Shown here in pieces: positions 51,897 through 60,403 of a stretch of 64,000 nt of DNA. Origin of the DNA: Pseudorhodoferax soli (lineage in GTDB: Bacteria; Pseudomonadota; Gammaproteobacteria; Burkholderiales; Burkholderiaceae_C); the NCBI RefSeq assembly GCF_003337555.1, contig NZ_QPJK01000001.1, forward strand, positions 1,364,001 through 1,428,000. The letters are read 5' to 3'. Position 1 is the stretch's first letter. Every line of letters begins with the position of its first letter. The position numbers were made by a program, and so were the translations under genes. The notes under the pieces are model-generated. The model worked only from the letters and a program-made list of their open reading frames with translations, was not told where the DNA came from and made no database searches.

Positions 51897-53354
51897 ATGC
51901 ATTCCACCCCTACATCCGCCCTGCCCGCGCCGACCAGCGCCAGCGCAGCCACTGCAACCACTCCAGCCGCAACGCCACGCCAGGCCTACCCGTGCTCGGA
52001 CGACCGCTACCCCGCCAGCATCGGCCTTGCCATGGCACCGCCGCGTGCCAGCTCGTACCGGGCGCTCTACGAGGAGCTCGTCAACCCGGCCACCGAGCGG
52101 CTGGTGGCACAGCGTCGCTCTCTGGCGCTGCTGCGCGACGCGCTGGACGCCGTGGCAAGCCAGGCGGACGACCTGCCGGCCTCGCCCGAGGGCCTGGTCG
52201 ACTGGATGACGGCTTCGGCCAGGAAGGCCACCGATGCCTACCAGGACTACCTGGACCAACGGCGCGCCGGCGCACCGCGCCGCTTTTTCTCCAGCCGCAC
52301 GCACGCGCTGTACTTCCTGCAGGCCGTGGCCCCGACCAAGCTGGTCGACGGCTCCTGGCTGTTCGGCTGCATGCGCCATGCGCGGGACCCGCGCATGGCG
52401 GGCCTCGCGCAGACCTACCTCGAAGAGCTCGGCAACGGGGACCCGGGCAAAAACCACGTGCTGCTGTACCGCGAACTGCTGCGCGCGCACGGGCTGAACG
52501 AAGGCACGCACCTTGGCGACGAGCACTTCGAGCAAGGCACCATCCAGCTGGCACTGGGACACACGACCGAGCAGCTGCTGCCCGAGGTGATCGGCTTCAA
52601 CCTGGGCTACGAGCAGCTGCCGTTGCATCTGCTGGTCACCGCCTATGAGCTCAACGAACTCGGGCTGGACCCTTACTATTTCACGCTGCATGTCACGGTG
52701 GACAACGCCGACAGCGGCCACGCGCGCAAGGCCATCGACGCGGTGGCGCTGAACGCCGCGCGCTTCGCGGACGCCCCGCGCTACTGGGAACGCGTGCGCC
52801 AGGGCTACCGGCTCAACGACCTGGGCCTGGGCACGGCCAGCGTCATCTCCGGCTTCGACCTCGATGCCGAGGTGCTGCGCATCTTCATGGCCAAGAGCGT
52901 GGCGGGGGCCGGCGCGCATTCGGACTACTGCCGGATCGAGGGCCGCACCGTCAACGCCTGGCTCAGCGATCCAGAGCAGGTCGGCGAGTTCCTGCAGGCC
53001 CTGGTGCGCAAGGGCTGGATCGTGCCGGGTGCAGACCCGGCGCAAAGCCGCTTCTGGCAGCTGCTGGTGGGCGAACGTGCCGAGATGTTCGGCGTGTTCA
53101 GCGACTATGAATTGCAGGCCCTGTTCGACTGGATGCGCGGGCCCGCCGCCGCGGACGGCCGGCGCTATGACACGCCGGCGCACGGCCCGGCACGCGCACC
53201 GAGCTTCCGCGCGGCGCAACGCCTGCGCGCCAAGGCCGGTGCGGACGTTCCGCAGCCGCAGGACGCAGCGCCAACCCTGTTGGCGCCGGGCGCGCACTGG
53301 ACGCCGCAGGGGCTGGACGCCACGCGCGCCCTCGTCGCCAGCCTGCGTGGCTGA
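51897..53354 (+). CDS. Heme-oxygenase-like diiron (HDO) family protein
   Basis: A 485-aa iron-containing redox enzyme family protein. Helices about 120-285 show an ordered set of possible metal ligands: E177, H187 (ELGNGDPGKNHVLLYREL), E239 (NLGYEQLPLH), H265, D269/D272 and H275 (HVTVDNADSGHARK), the spacing typical of diiron oxidases in the heme-oxygenase fold. Family members such as SznF or BesC do oxidative N-N or C-C chemistry. The N-terminal 100 and C-terminal 180 residues are not diagnostic. No biosynthetic partner genes are adjacent, so the substrate is unknown. A GGTGGAG run precedes the ATG. Confidence 0.78.
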   Translation: MHSTPTSALPAPTSASAATATTPAATPRQAYPCSDDRYPASIGLAMAPPRASSYRALYEELVNPATERLVAQRRSLALLRDALDAVASQADDLPASPEGLVDWMTASARKATDAYQDYLDQRRAGAPRRFFSSRTHALYFLQAVAPTKLVDGSWLFGCMRHARDPRMAGLAQTYLEELGNGDPGKNHVLLYRELLRAHGLNEGTHLGDEHFEQGTIQLALGHTTEQLLPEVIGFNLGYEQLPLHLLVTAYELNELGLDPYYFTLHVTVDNADSGHARKAIDAVALNAARFADAPRYWERVRQGYRLNDLGLGTASVISGFDLDAEVLRIFMAKSVAGAGAHSDYCRIEGRTVNAWLSDPEQVGEFLQALVRKGWIVPGADPAQSRFWQLLVGERAEMFGVFSDYELQALFDWMRGPAAADGRRYDTPAHGPARAPSFRAAQRLRAKAGADVPQPQDAAPTLLAPGAHWTPQGLDATRALVASLRG

Positions 53355-53382
53355 GGCCGCCCCGCGGCTGAGGCCGCCCCGC
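53349..53382. repeat. Tandem 17-bp repeat at the end of the diiron gene
   Basis: Unit GGCTGAGGCCGCCCCGC occurs twice in a row, overlapping the stop codon, so a duplication created a short repeated 3' end; the copy count could vary between strains. Confidence 0.85.
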
Positions 53383-53437
53383 GGCTGCGCGCGACGGCCA
53401 GGCCGCGGCCCTGCCATCGCGCGGGCCCGAGGCGGGC

Positions 53438-54328
53438 TCAGCTGCCCTGCACCACCGCGTCGCGGAAGTCGGTGCACACCGGCGACAGGTAGCCTGCCGC
53501 GCGCCAGAACACGCCCAGTTCACGCCGCCACAGCAGCGCGTCGCCCGGCAGCGCCACCAGGCCGTGGCCTTCGGGCTGCAGCAGCAGCTGCGCCGGCATG
53601 ATGCCCAGCAGATCCGACTGGCGCAGTAGATCGGCGAAGGCCGAAGGCGAGGCCGTGCTCTCCACGGCCACGCGCGGTGGCGGCAGGCCGGCCTCGGTGA
53701 AGCGCTCGTCCAGCCACTGGCGCAGGTAGAGCGAACTGGCCGGCAGCGCCCAGCGTTCGGCGGTCAGGTCTTCCAGCGTGTGCAGGCTGGCGCGGCGCGG
53801 GTGCTTGGCACGCAGCGTGACGCGCAGGTCCAGCGGGCCGAGCGGGTGCCACGCCAGGTCGCGCGGCACGCGGTCGGGCCGCGCGGCCAGCACCAGGTCG
53901 ACCTCGGCGCGCTGCAGCAGCGCCAGCAGCCGCGCGCTCAGGTGCGTCTCGATGCTGAAGTGCGCCAGCGGCCGCTGCGCGACGAAGCGCGCCAGCAGCG
54001 GCGACAGCAGCGTGGACATCAGGTAGGGCAGCACGCCCACGCGCACCGCGCCGGCACGCGCCTGGCGCTGCTCGGCCAGGTCGCCTTGCAAATCGCCCAT
54101 GGCCAGCAGCACGCGCTGCGCATGCGACTGCAAACTGATGCCGGCCTGCGTCAGCGCCACGCCGTGGCCGCTGCGCTCCACCAGGCGCAGGCCGGATGCG
54201 GCTTCGAGCCGCGCCAGCGTCTTGGACAGCGCCGACTGCGTGACACCGCAGGCATCCGCCGCACGGTGCAGGTTGCCGTGCGCGGCCAGCGTCAGGAACG
54301 CCTGCAGGTCTTCCAGCCGCATCCGCAT
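53438..54328 (-). CDS. LysR-family transcriptional regulator
   Basis: A 296-aa regulator. wHTH: LEDLQAFLTLAAHGNLHRAADACGVTQSALSKTLARLE; effector domain GAVRVGVLPYLMSTLLSPLLARF to about 285. The ATG at 54328 or 54322 is possible. It is divergent from the Bug/quinone reductase/CoA-transferase cluster and probably controls it. Confidence 0.92.
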   Translation of the reverse strand: MRMRLEDLQAFLTLAAHGNLHRAADACGVTQSALSKTLARLEAASGLRLVERSGHGVALTQAGISLQSHAQRVLLAMGDLQGDLAEQRQARAGAVRVGVLPYLMSTLLSPLLARFVAQRPLAHFSIETHLSARLLALLQRAEVDLVLAARPDRVPRDLAWHPLGPLDLRVTLRAKHPRRASLHTLEDLTAERWALPASSLYLRQWLDERFTEAGLPPPRVAVESTASPSAFADLLRQSDLLGIMPAQLLLQPEGHGLVALPGDALLWRRELGVFWRAAGYLSPVCTDFRDAVVQGS

Positions 54329-54353
54329 CCTTCGCGCGTGGGGCCAGCCGCAG

Positions 54354-54374
54354 ATTCCCGGCGGGCATCGGAAT
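54354..54374. promoter_or_regulatory. Candidate LysR box (ATTCC-N11-GGAAT)
   Basis: A perfect dyad ATTCC/GGAAT separated by 11 nt lies in the gap between the divergent LysR and Bug genes, in the position expected for a LysR operator. Confidence 0.45.
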
Positions 54375-54477
54375 GGGCCCGGCAGGAATCCCGCCGGACC
54401 GGGGCGCGATCCTAAACTGCCCCGCAAGCGCGCAGCCCGGGCAACGGCCGCCGCACAGACACCAAGGAGACAACGAC

Positions 54478-55479
54478 ATGCCAACCATCGCCCTGCGGCG
54501 CCGCCGCACCTGTTTCTTGCTTTGCGCGATGCACGCCACCGTGCTGCTGGCGCTGCCGGCCGCGCACGCGCAGGAAGCCGAGCGCTACCCCAGCAAGCCG
54601 CTGACCATCGTCGTGCCCTCGGTGGCCGGCAACGTCAACGACGCCGTGGCCCGGCTGCTGGGGCAGGAGCTGACCCGCGCCTGGGGCCAGCCCGTCATCG
54701 TCGACAACAAACCCGGTGCCGGCACCACCACGGGCACCCGCTTCGTGGCCCAGGCGCCCAAGGACGGCTACACCGCGCTGCTGACCTTCACGGCCCATGT
54801 GCAGAACCCGCCGCTGTTCCCCAACATCGGCTACGACCCGGTGAAGGACTTCACGGCCGTCAGCGAAGTGGCGGCCTCGTCGACCATCCTGGCGGTGTCG
54901 CCCGACTTCCCGGCGCGCACGCTGCCCGAACTCGTCAAACTCGTGAAGGCCAACCCGGGCAAGTACCCGTACGGCTCCTACGGCATGGGCACGACCGGCC
55001 ACATCCTGGGCGAACTCTTCAAGCGCGAGGCCGGGCTGGAGATGCAGCACGTGCCCTACAAGGGCGGCGCGCCGCTGGCCACCGACCTGGCCGCCGGCCA
55101 TGTGAAGATCGGCCTGATCGCCGTGGGCACGGCCAAGCCGCTGCTGCAAAGCGGCAAGCTGATCCCGGTGGCCATGGCCGGGGCGCAGCGCTCGGCACTG
55201 CTGCCGGACGTGCCGACCTTCCTGGAAAGCGGCTACAAGGGCTTCGAACCCGACGCCTGGATGGGCCTCTTGATGCCGGCCGGTGTGCCGCCGGAGCGCG
55301 CGGCCGCGCTGTCGAAGGAGGTGGCGCGCATCGTGCGGCTGCCCGAGATCGACAAGCGCATGCGCGAGCTGAACCTGGTGCCCATCGGCAACACGCCGCA
55401 GGAGTTCGACGCCGTGCTGCGCGGCGACTTGGACAAATGGTCGCGCTTCGTGCGCGAGCTCGACATCAAGATCGAATGA
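54478..55479 (+). CDS. Bug family periplasmic solute-binding protein
   Basis: A 333-aa binding protein. Signal peptide about 1-31 (TVLLALPAAHAQEAE). LTIVVPSVAGNVNDAVARLLGQEL, VDNKPGAGTTTGT, QHVPYKGGAPLATDLAAGHV and the ending ELDIKIE fit the family, with PSVAGNVND replacing the more usual PPGGxxD. AAGGAG lies nine nt upstream of the ATG. The stop overlaps the next gene by 4 nt, linking uptake to the oxidoreductase and CoA-transferase. Confidence 0.92.
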   Translation: MPTIALRRRRTCFLLCAMHATVLLALPAAHAQEAERYPSKPLTIVVPSVAGNVNDAVARLLGQELTRAWGQPVIVDNKPGAGTTTGTRFVAQAPKDGYTALLTFTAHVQNPPLFPNIGYDPVKDFTAVSEVAASSTILAVSPDFPARTLPELVKLVKANPGKYPYGSYGMGTTGHILGELFKREAGLEMQHVPYKGGAPLATDLAAGHVKIGLIAVGTAKPLLQSGKLIPVAMAGAQRSALLPDVPTFLESGYKGFEPDAWMGLLMPAGVPPERAAALSKEVARIVRLPEIDKRMRELNLVPIGNTPQEFDAVLRGDLDKWSRFVRELDIKIE

Positions 55480-56504
55480 CCTCCTCGACCTCCTCGACCT
55501 CCTCGACCTACACGGGCCTGCTCTGCACGCGCTTCGGCCAATGGAGCGAACTCGCCCTCACCCAGCTGCCGCGCCCGCCGTTGGCCGCGGGCCAGGTGCG
55601 GCTGCGCGTGCGCCATGCTGGCGTGGGCTTTGCCGTCAGCCTGTTCGTGGCGGGCAAGTACCAGCGCAAGCCGCCGCTGCCGTTCACGCCCGGCACCGAG
55701 GCCGCGGGCGAGGTGCTGGAGGTGGCGCCCGACGTGGCCCGGCTGCAGCCCGGCCAGCGCGTGATCGCGGCGCTGGACTGGGGCGCGTTCGCCGAAGAGG
55801 TGGTGATCGCGGCCGACACGGTCTACCCGTTGCCCGACGCCGTGCCGCTGGCCAAAGCCGCGGCGCTGCCGATCACCTACGGCACGACCTGGGCAGCACT
55901 GCAATGGCGCGCCGCGCTGCAACCGGGCGAGACCCTGCTCGTGCACGGCGCCGCCGGCGCGCTGGGCATGGCGGCCGTGCAGATCGGCCGCCTGATGGGT
56001 GCGCAGGTCATCGCGACGGCCAGCACGCCCGCCAAGCGCGCGGCCGCGCTGGCGCTGGGCGCGCACCATGCGCTGGCCGGCGATGCCGAGACCCTGGCGG
56101 CCGCCGTCAAGGCGGTCTGCCCGCGTGGCGCCGACGTGGTGTTCGACCCCGTGGGCGGCGCGCTGTTCGACGCCTCGCTGCGCTGCACCGCGCCCGAGGC
56201 GCGCATCCTCAGCATCGGCTACGCCAGCGGCACCATTCCGAGCGCACCGGCCAACCTGCTGCTGGTCAAGAACTTGAGCGTGATCGGCTTCAACTACGGC
56301 TACTACATCGGCTGGGGCCTGACCGACGAGCGCCGCCGCTACGCGCCCAAGGTGCAGCCGCTGGTCGCAGACCTGCTGGCGGCCGTGGCCGAGGGCCGCA
56401 TGGCGCTGCCGCAGACCCAGCATTTCCCACTGGCCGACTGGCATGCGGCGCTGGACACCACGCTGTCGCGCCGCGCCATCGGCAAGGTCATCCTCGACAT
56501 CTGA
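55476..56504 (+). CDS. Zinc-independent quinone reductase (MDR family)
   Basis: A 342-aa NADPH:quinone oxidoreductase. The N-terminal catalytic half has FTPGTEAAGEVLEVAPDV; the nucleotide half has VHGAAGALGMAAVQIGRLMGAQVIATAST. Cys ligands of Zn alcohol dehydrogenases are absent. It starts with an unusual low-complexity tail (TSSTSSTSST) from a 9-bp repeat. It overlaps the Bug gene by 4 nt and the CoA-transferase by 1 nt. Confidence 0.92.
   Translation: MTSSTSSTSSTYTGLLCTRFGQWSELALTQLPRPPLAAGQVRLRVRHAGVGFAVSLFVAGKYQRKPPLPFTPGTEAAGEVLEVAPDVARLQPGQRVIAALDWGAFAEEVVIAADTVYPLPDAVPLAKAAALPITYGTTWAALQWRAALQPGETLLVHGAAGALGMAAVQIGRLMGAQVIATASTPAKRAAALALGAHHALAGDAETLAAAVKAVCPRGADVVFDPVGGALFDASLRCTAPEARILSIGYASGTIPSAPANLLLVKNLSVIGFNYGYYIGWGLTDERRRYAPKVQPLVADLLAAVAEGRMALPQTQHFPLADWHAALDTTLSRRAIGKVILDI
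55479..55505. repeat. 9-bp tandem repeat, three copies
   Basis: ACCTCCTCG repeated three times, encoding (TSS)3 right after the start codon. Copy changes keep frame, so only length varies. Confidence 0.9.
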
Positions 56505-57670
56505 TGCACCACAACGACGAAGACCTGCCGCTGCACGGCCTGACCGTGCTCGATCTCTCCCAGGGCATCGCCGGCCCGCACTGCGGCCTGCTGCTGCGCC
56601 AGCAGGGCGCGCGCGTGATCAAGGTGGAGCCGCCGCACGGCGACTGGAGCCGCCAGATGGGCCGCGCGCGCGCCGGCCACACGGCCATCTCGGTCGCCTA
56701 CAACCTCGGCAAGGAAAGCGTGGTGCTGGACACGCGCACCGAGCCCGGCCGCGCCGCGTTGCGCCGCCTCGCCACGCAGGCCGACGTGGTGGTGCAGAAC
56801 TACCGCCCCGGCGTGGTCGAGCGCATGGGCGTGGGCCATGCCGAATTGGCGGCGCTGCGGCCGGGCCTGGTCTACGTGTCGATCTCCGGCCATGGCGCGA
56901 CCGGCCCCGACGCGCAGCTGCCGGCCCTGGACACCACCATGCAGGCCGCCACCGGCCTCATGCACCTGAACCGCGACGCCACGGGCACGCCGCGCCGCAT
57001 CGGCCTGTTCCTGGTCGACATCGCGACCGGGCTGCAGGCCGCGCAGAACGCCATGGCCGCGCTCGTGCGCGCTGCGCGCACCGGCCAGGGCCGCCATGTG
57101 CAGGTCTCGATGCTGGAGACGGCCGCCGCGCTGCAGAGCTACGTGGTGCTGGACGCCGCGATGTTCCCGCAGGCCGAGGCCGCGGCCTTCAACGTGCCGA
57201 CCGGGCTGTTCCGCGCCAGCGACGGCCACCTCTACGTGAGCATGCTCGACGACGCCATGTTCCGCCGCCTGGCCGAGGCGCTGGACCGCCACGACTGGCT
57301 GGCCGATCCGGCCCTGGCCACGAGCGCGGGCCGCATCCCGCGCGCGTTGGAGCTCAACGGGGCACTGGCCAACCAGCTCGCCACGCAGACGGTGGCCGAT
57401 TGGGAGGCCCTGCTGCGCCGCCACGACGTGCTGCACGCACGCGCCGCGCGCCCGCAAGACCTGCCGCAGAGCCCGCAGGCGCGCCATGCCGGCGTGTTCG
57501 CGCCGCTCGAGGTGCCGGGGCTGGGCACGCTGGACTGGCCCAACATGCCGGGCCAGGCCGGGCGTGCGCCGCATGGCGATGCGCCGCTGCTGGGCCAGCA
57601 CACACAGGCGGTGCTGGCGGAGTTCGGCATCGCACCCGCAGCAGGCCAGGGCGCCGCAGCCCCGGGCTGA
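56504..57670 (+). CDS. CaiB/BaiF family III CoA-transferase
   Basis: A 388-aa enzyme. LHGLTVLDLSQGIAGPHCGLLLRQQGARVIKVEPPHGDW is the N-terminal fold; D172 in GLFLVDIATGLQ is the catalytic Asp; YVSISGHGATGPD is conserved. It is the last gene of the second Bug cluster and starts on the last base of the preceding stop codon. Its substrate is probably a carboxylate taken up via the Bug protein, but this is inference. Confidence 0.92.
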   Translation: MHHNDEDLPLHGLTVLDLSQGIAGPHCGLLLRQQGARVIKVEPPHGDWSRQMGRARAGHTAISVAYNLGKESVVLDTRTEPGRAALRRLATQADVVVQNYRPGVVERMGVGHAELAALRPGLVYVSISGHGATGPDAQLPALDTTMQAATGLMHLNRDATGTPRRIGLFLVDIATGLQAAQNAMAALVRAARTGQGRHVQVSMLETAAALQSYVVLDAAMFPQAEAAAFNVPTGLFRASDGHLYVSMLDDAMFRRLAEALDRHDWLADPALATSAGRIPRALELNGALANQLATQTVADWEALLRRHDVLHARAARPQDLPQSPQARHAGVFAPLEVPGLGTLDWPNMPGQAGRAPHGDAPLLGQHTQAVLAEFGIAPAAGQGAAAPG

Positions 57671-57675
57671 ACCGC

Positions 57676-57696
57676 GGCCGTGCGGCGCGCACGGCC
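57676..57696 (+). terminator. Strong hairpin after the CoA-transferase operon
   Basis: An 8-bp perfect stem (GGCCGTGC, loop GGCGC, GCACGGCC) starts 5 nt after the stop. It has no T run, so it may pause or end transcription in a Rho-dependent way. Confidence 0.4.
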
Positions 57697-57801
57697 CGTG
57701 GTGGCGCGCCTGGCACGCGCCACCTGGCCCCGGGCGAGAATCCGGTCGCGCGCGCCGCGACGGGCGCCGCACACCGTCCGCCACCCCGTTGAGGCCTCCA
57801 G

Positions 57802-58140
57802 ATGCCGACCCTCCGCCGCGCTTCGGCGCTTTTCCTTGGCGCCGCCGCGCTCGTGCTGGGCGGTTGCGGCAACGAGGCCGGCGGCGCGGCGCAACTGGCC
57901 CAGGACCGCGGCTGCATGCGCTGCCATGGCATGGTGACGAAGTTCGTCGGGCCGGGCTTCCAGCAGGTGGCCGACCGCTACCGCGGCGATGCCACGGCCG
58001 CCGCGCGGCTCAGCGCGAAGATCGTGCAGGGCAGCGTGGGGACCTGGGGCAATGTCATCATGCCCCGCCAGCCACAGGTCAGCGCGGCCGAGGCCAGGGC
58101 GCTGGCCGAATGGATCCTGGCCCGGCCTTCCACGGACTGA
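57802..58140 (+). CDS. Cytochrome c lipoprotein
   Basis: A 112-aa class I cytochrome. Heme-binding CMRCH is at C38-C41-H42 and the axial Met is M87 in NVIMPRQ. A lipobox LGGC with C22 makes it a likely inner-face outer-membrane or inner-membrane lipoprotein, exposed to the periplasm. DRGCMRCHGMVTKFVGPGF is the c551/c-552-like core. It is followed by the convergent VWA gene, and its redox partner is unknown. Confidence 0.92.
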   Translation: MPTLRRASALFLGAAALVLGGCGNEAGGAAQLAQDRGCMRCHGMVTKFVGPGFQQVADRYRGDATAAARLSAKIVQGSVGTWGNVIMPRQPQVSAAEARALAEWILARPSTD

Positions 58141-58170
58141 GCGCGCAGACCCTGGTGCACGCGCGGCCGC

Positions 58171-59658
58171 CTACAGCGCCCCCAGCTCCTCGCGCACCAG
58201 CCGCACGATCAGGCGGTCCAGTGTCTGCACCGAGTAGTTGCGCACGTCGTGCACGGTCTCGCGGCCCGGGCCGCTGGCGGGCCGCTGCGCATCGGCATAG
58301 GTCAGGAACACGAAGCGGCCGCCGGTGTACTGCGCGATCTGGCGCTGGATGTACTCGCCCTGCCGGTCCAGGCCGCTGGCGCCCACGCTGAAGATCTTGA
58401 TGCCCTTGCCCAGGGCCGCCTTCAGGTCTTCGTCGTACTGCGGGCCGCCCTGGTCCAGGTGCGGCGGCGCGTCGGCCAGCAGCAGCACCATGCGCGTGGC
58501 GCCGTCGCCGCGCCAGGCGAGGCTGTGCACGGTCTCGTGCAGCGCCTCGTTCATGGCCTCGGGGTAGTCGCCGCCACCGGCGGCCCGCAACTGGTCGAGC
58601 ACGCGTTGGAACGCGCCCAGGTCGTTCGTGAAGTCGTGGCTGCGCAGCACGAAGGCGTCGCCCTTGTCGCGGTAGGCCACCAGCGCGAAGCACAGGTCGG
58701 GCCGGCTCGGCAGGCCCGCCACCTCGTCGGCGATGCTGCGCAGGCTGGCCTTGAGCTTGCCGATCTCGTCGTCCATGGAGCCCGTGGCATCGACGAGGAA
58801 GACCAGGTCCAGCCGCGCACGGGCTTGCGGCGCGCCGGCGTCCAGCCGCAACTCCAGCGCGCTCTTCTGGCCGCGCTGCAGGTAGCCCCGGCTCTCGACG
58901 CCGCTGCGGCGGGCCGTCACCTCGTAGACGTGCGCGTGCCGGGCGTCGAAGGCGTCCGGGTGCAGCCAGAGCTTGCCGGCGGTGTCGGTGCGCGCCCAGG
59001 CCGCCTGGCCTTGCGGCGAGCGCACCAGCACCTCGGCATCGGCCACCGCGCGGCCCTGTCCGTCGCGCACCTGTAGCAGGTAGCGCTCGCGGATGTCCAG
59101 GGCGCGGTGCGCCACCTGGGTGCGCGCGCGAAAGGCCAGGTACTCGGCGAAGTCGGCGTTGTCGTCGACGACGCCGGCTGTCACCGGGCCCGCAGCGCGC
59201 CGGGCTGGCAGCGCCGCCGCTTCCGTGGCACCCGCGCCTTGCGGCGGCGCGGCGGGCGCGGCCTCCACCGCGTCGGCCAGAGCGGACTCGGCTGCAGCGG
59301 CCGGCGCGGTCTTGGACAGCGCCGCAGCAGGCGCCGGGGCCGCCGCCAGCCTGGGCCGCGACGGTGCGCGGTGCGCGGCCACTTCCTGGCCGTCGCCGCG
59401 GCCCAGCACCTCGCGCATCTGCGGCGGCCGCGCGCAATGGGCGGCGCTCGGCGCGCGGAAGTTCGGGCGCACCTGCAGGGGCGCGAAGTCTTGCGGCGGG
59501 ACCGGCGCGGTGCCTGCGGCGCGGTCGGGCGGCAACTCCGCCGGCTGCGGCCACAGCGCGCTGCCGGGCGCCTGGGCAGCGCAGGCCGACAGGGCCAGGT
59601 GGACGCTCAGCAGTGCCGCGAGCAGGCGTTGCGGGCGGGGGACGAATGGTGCGGGCAT
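58171..59658 (-). CDS. VWA-domain lipoprotein
   Basis: A 495-aa envelope protein. A lipobox LSAC around C26 follows a signal region. A Pro/Ala-rich linker (about 30-160) precedes an Ig-like beta segment (about 180-280) and a von Willebrand A domain (about 284-480) with an intact MIDAS start, D290-A-T-G-S (VFLVDATGSMDDEI), and ADAPPHLDQGGPQYDEDLKAAL later. VWA domains bind proteins through a metal ion. It is divergent from the ECF sigma gene, 124 nt apart, an arrangement seen for YfbK-like VWA proteins with sigma-factor partners. Confidence 0.86.
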   Translation of the reverse strand: MPAPFVPRPQRLLAALLSVHLALSACAAQAPGSALWPQPAELPPDRAAGTAPVPPQDFAPLQVRPNFRAPSAAHCARPPQMREVLGRGDGQEVAAHRAPSRPRLAAAPAPAAALSKTAPAAAAESALADAVEAAPAAPPQGAGATEAAALPARRAAGPVTAGVVDDNADFAEYLAFRARTQVAHRALDIRERYLLQVRDGQGRAVADAEVLVRSPQGQAAWARTDTAGKLWLHPDAFDARHAHVYEVTARRSGVESRGYLQRGQKSALELRLDAGAPQARARLDLVFLVDATGSMDDEIGKLKASLRSIADEVAGLPSRPDLCFALVAYRDKGDAFVLRSHDFTNDLGAFQRVLDQLRAAGGGDYPEAMNEALHETVHSLAWRGDGATRMVLLLADAPPHLDQGGPQYDEDLKAALGKGIKIFSVGASGLDRQGEYIQRQIAQYTGGRFVFLTYADAQRPASGPGRETVHDVRNYSVQTLDRLIVRLVREELGAL

Positions 59659-59782
59659 CGGTGGCTCCGGTGGTTGCGATGCCCTGTGTACGGCCGGCCG
59701 GGCGCGGCGGGGTTGCGTTGGCGCCCCCGCGCTAACCCCATGCGCGCGGCTGCGCCGTAGAACGTGGTGTGAGAATCCACCG

Positions 59783-60403
59783 ATGCTTCAGCGCAGCCAC
59801 CACGACATGCCCGACGAGGCGCTGATGCAGGCCTACGCAGCGGGCGACAGCGCCGCCTTCGACCTGCTCTACGCGCGCCACGAGGCCGCCTTGCTGCGCT
59901 TCGTCCGCCGCCTGCTCGGCACGCGGCTCGCCGCGCAGGCGGACGAGGTGTTCCAGGACACCTGGATGCGCATCATCGGGGCCCGCGCCAGCTTCGACGC
60001 CGGGCGCGCCGGCTGGCGCACCTGGGCCTTCACGATCGCCCACAACCTGGCCATGGACAGGCTGCGCACGAGCGGGCGCGAGCAAAGCCTGGACCAGGCA
60101 GCGCCCGAGGGCGACGATCCCCTGGACTGGCTGCAGGAGGCGCTCGACCTGGCCCATCCGCCAGCCGACGACCTGGCCCACTGGCGCGCCGCCGGCCGCC
60201 AGTTGCTGCATTGCCTGGACGCGCTGCCGGATGCCCAGCGCGCCGCCTTCCTGCTCCACCACGAAGACGGCGCCAGCGTGGAAGACCTGGCCGCGCGCCT
60301 GGGCCTGGGCTTCGAGACCGCCAAGAGCCGCCTGCGCTACGCCCTTGCCAAGCTGCGTGGCTGCATGCAGCACTACCTGACGCCGAACGGAGCGGCCCGG
60401 TGA
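59783..60403 (+). CDS. ECF sigma factor
   Basis: A 206-aa sigma-70 family factor of the extracytoplasmic type. Region 2 (about 10-85) includes FDLLYARHEAALLRFVRRLLG and VFQDTWMRIIGARASF; region 4 (about 145-200) includes LHCLDALPDAQRAAFLLHHEDGASVEDLAARLGLGFETAKSRLRYALAKLR, the -35 recognition helix. A short gap links the two. The stop overlaps the start of the next gene by 4 nt (GTGA), which fits a sigma/anti-sigma pair. Target promoters are unknown. Confidence 0.93.
   Translation: MLQRSHHDMPDEALMQAYAAGDSAAFDLLYARHEAALLRFVRRLLGTRLAAQADEVFQDTWMRIIGARASFDAGRAGWRTWAFTIAHNLAMDRLRTSGREQSLDQAAPEGDDPLDWLQEALDLAHPPADDLAHWRAAGRQLLHCLDALPDAQRAAFLLHHEDGASVEDLAARLGLGFETAKSRLRYALAKLRGCMQHYLTPNGAAR

Noticed and set aside
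51217-52209. A 330-codon + strand frame across the small membrane protein and the start of the diiron gene
   Set aside because: Arg-rich and motif-free; the minus-strand gene has a proper Shine-Dalgarno and the diiron frame is clear.
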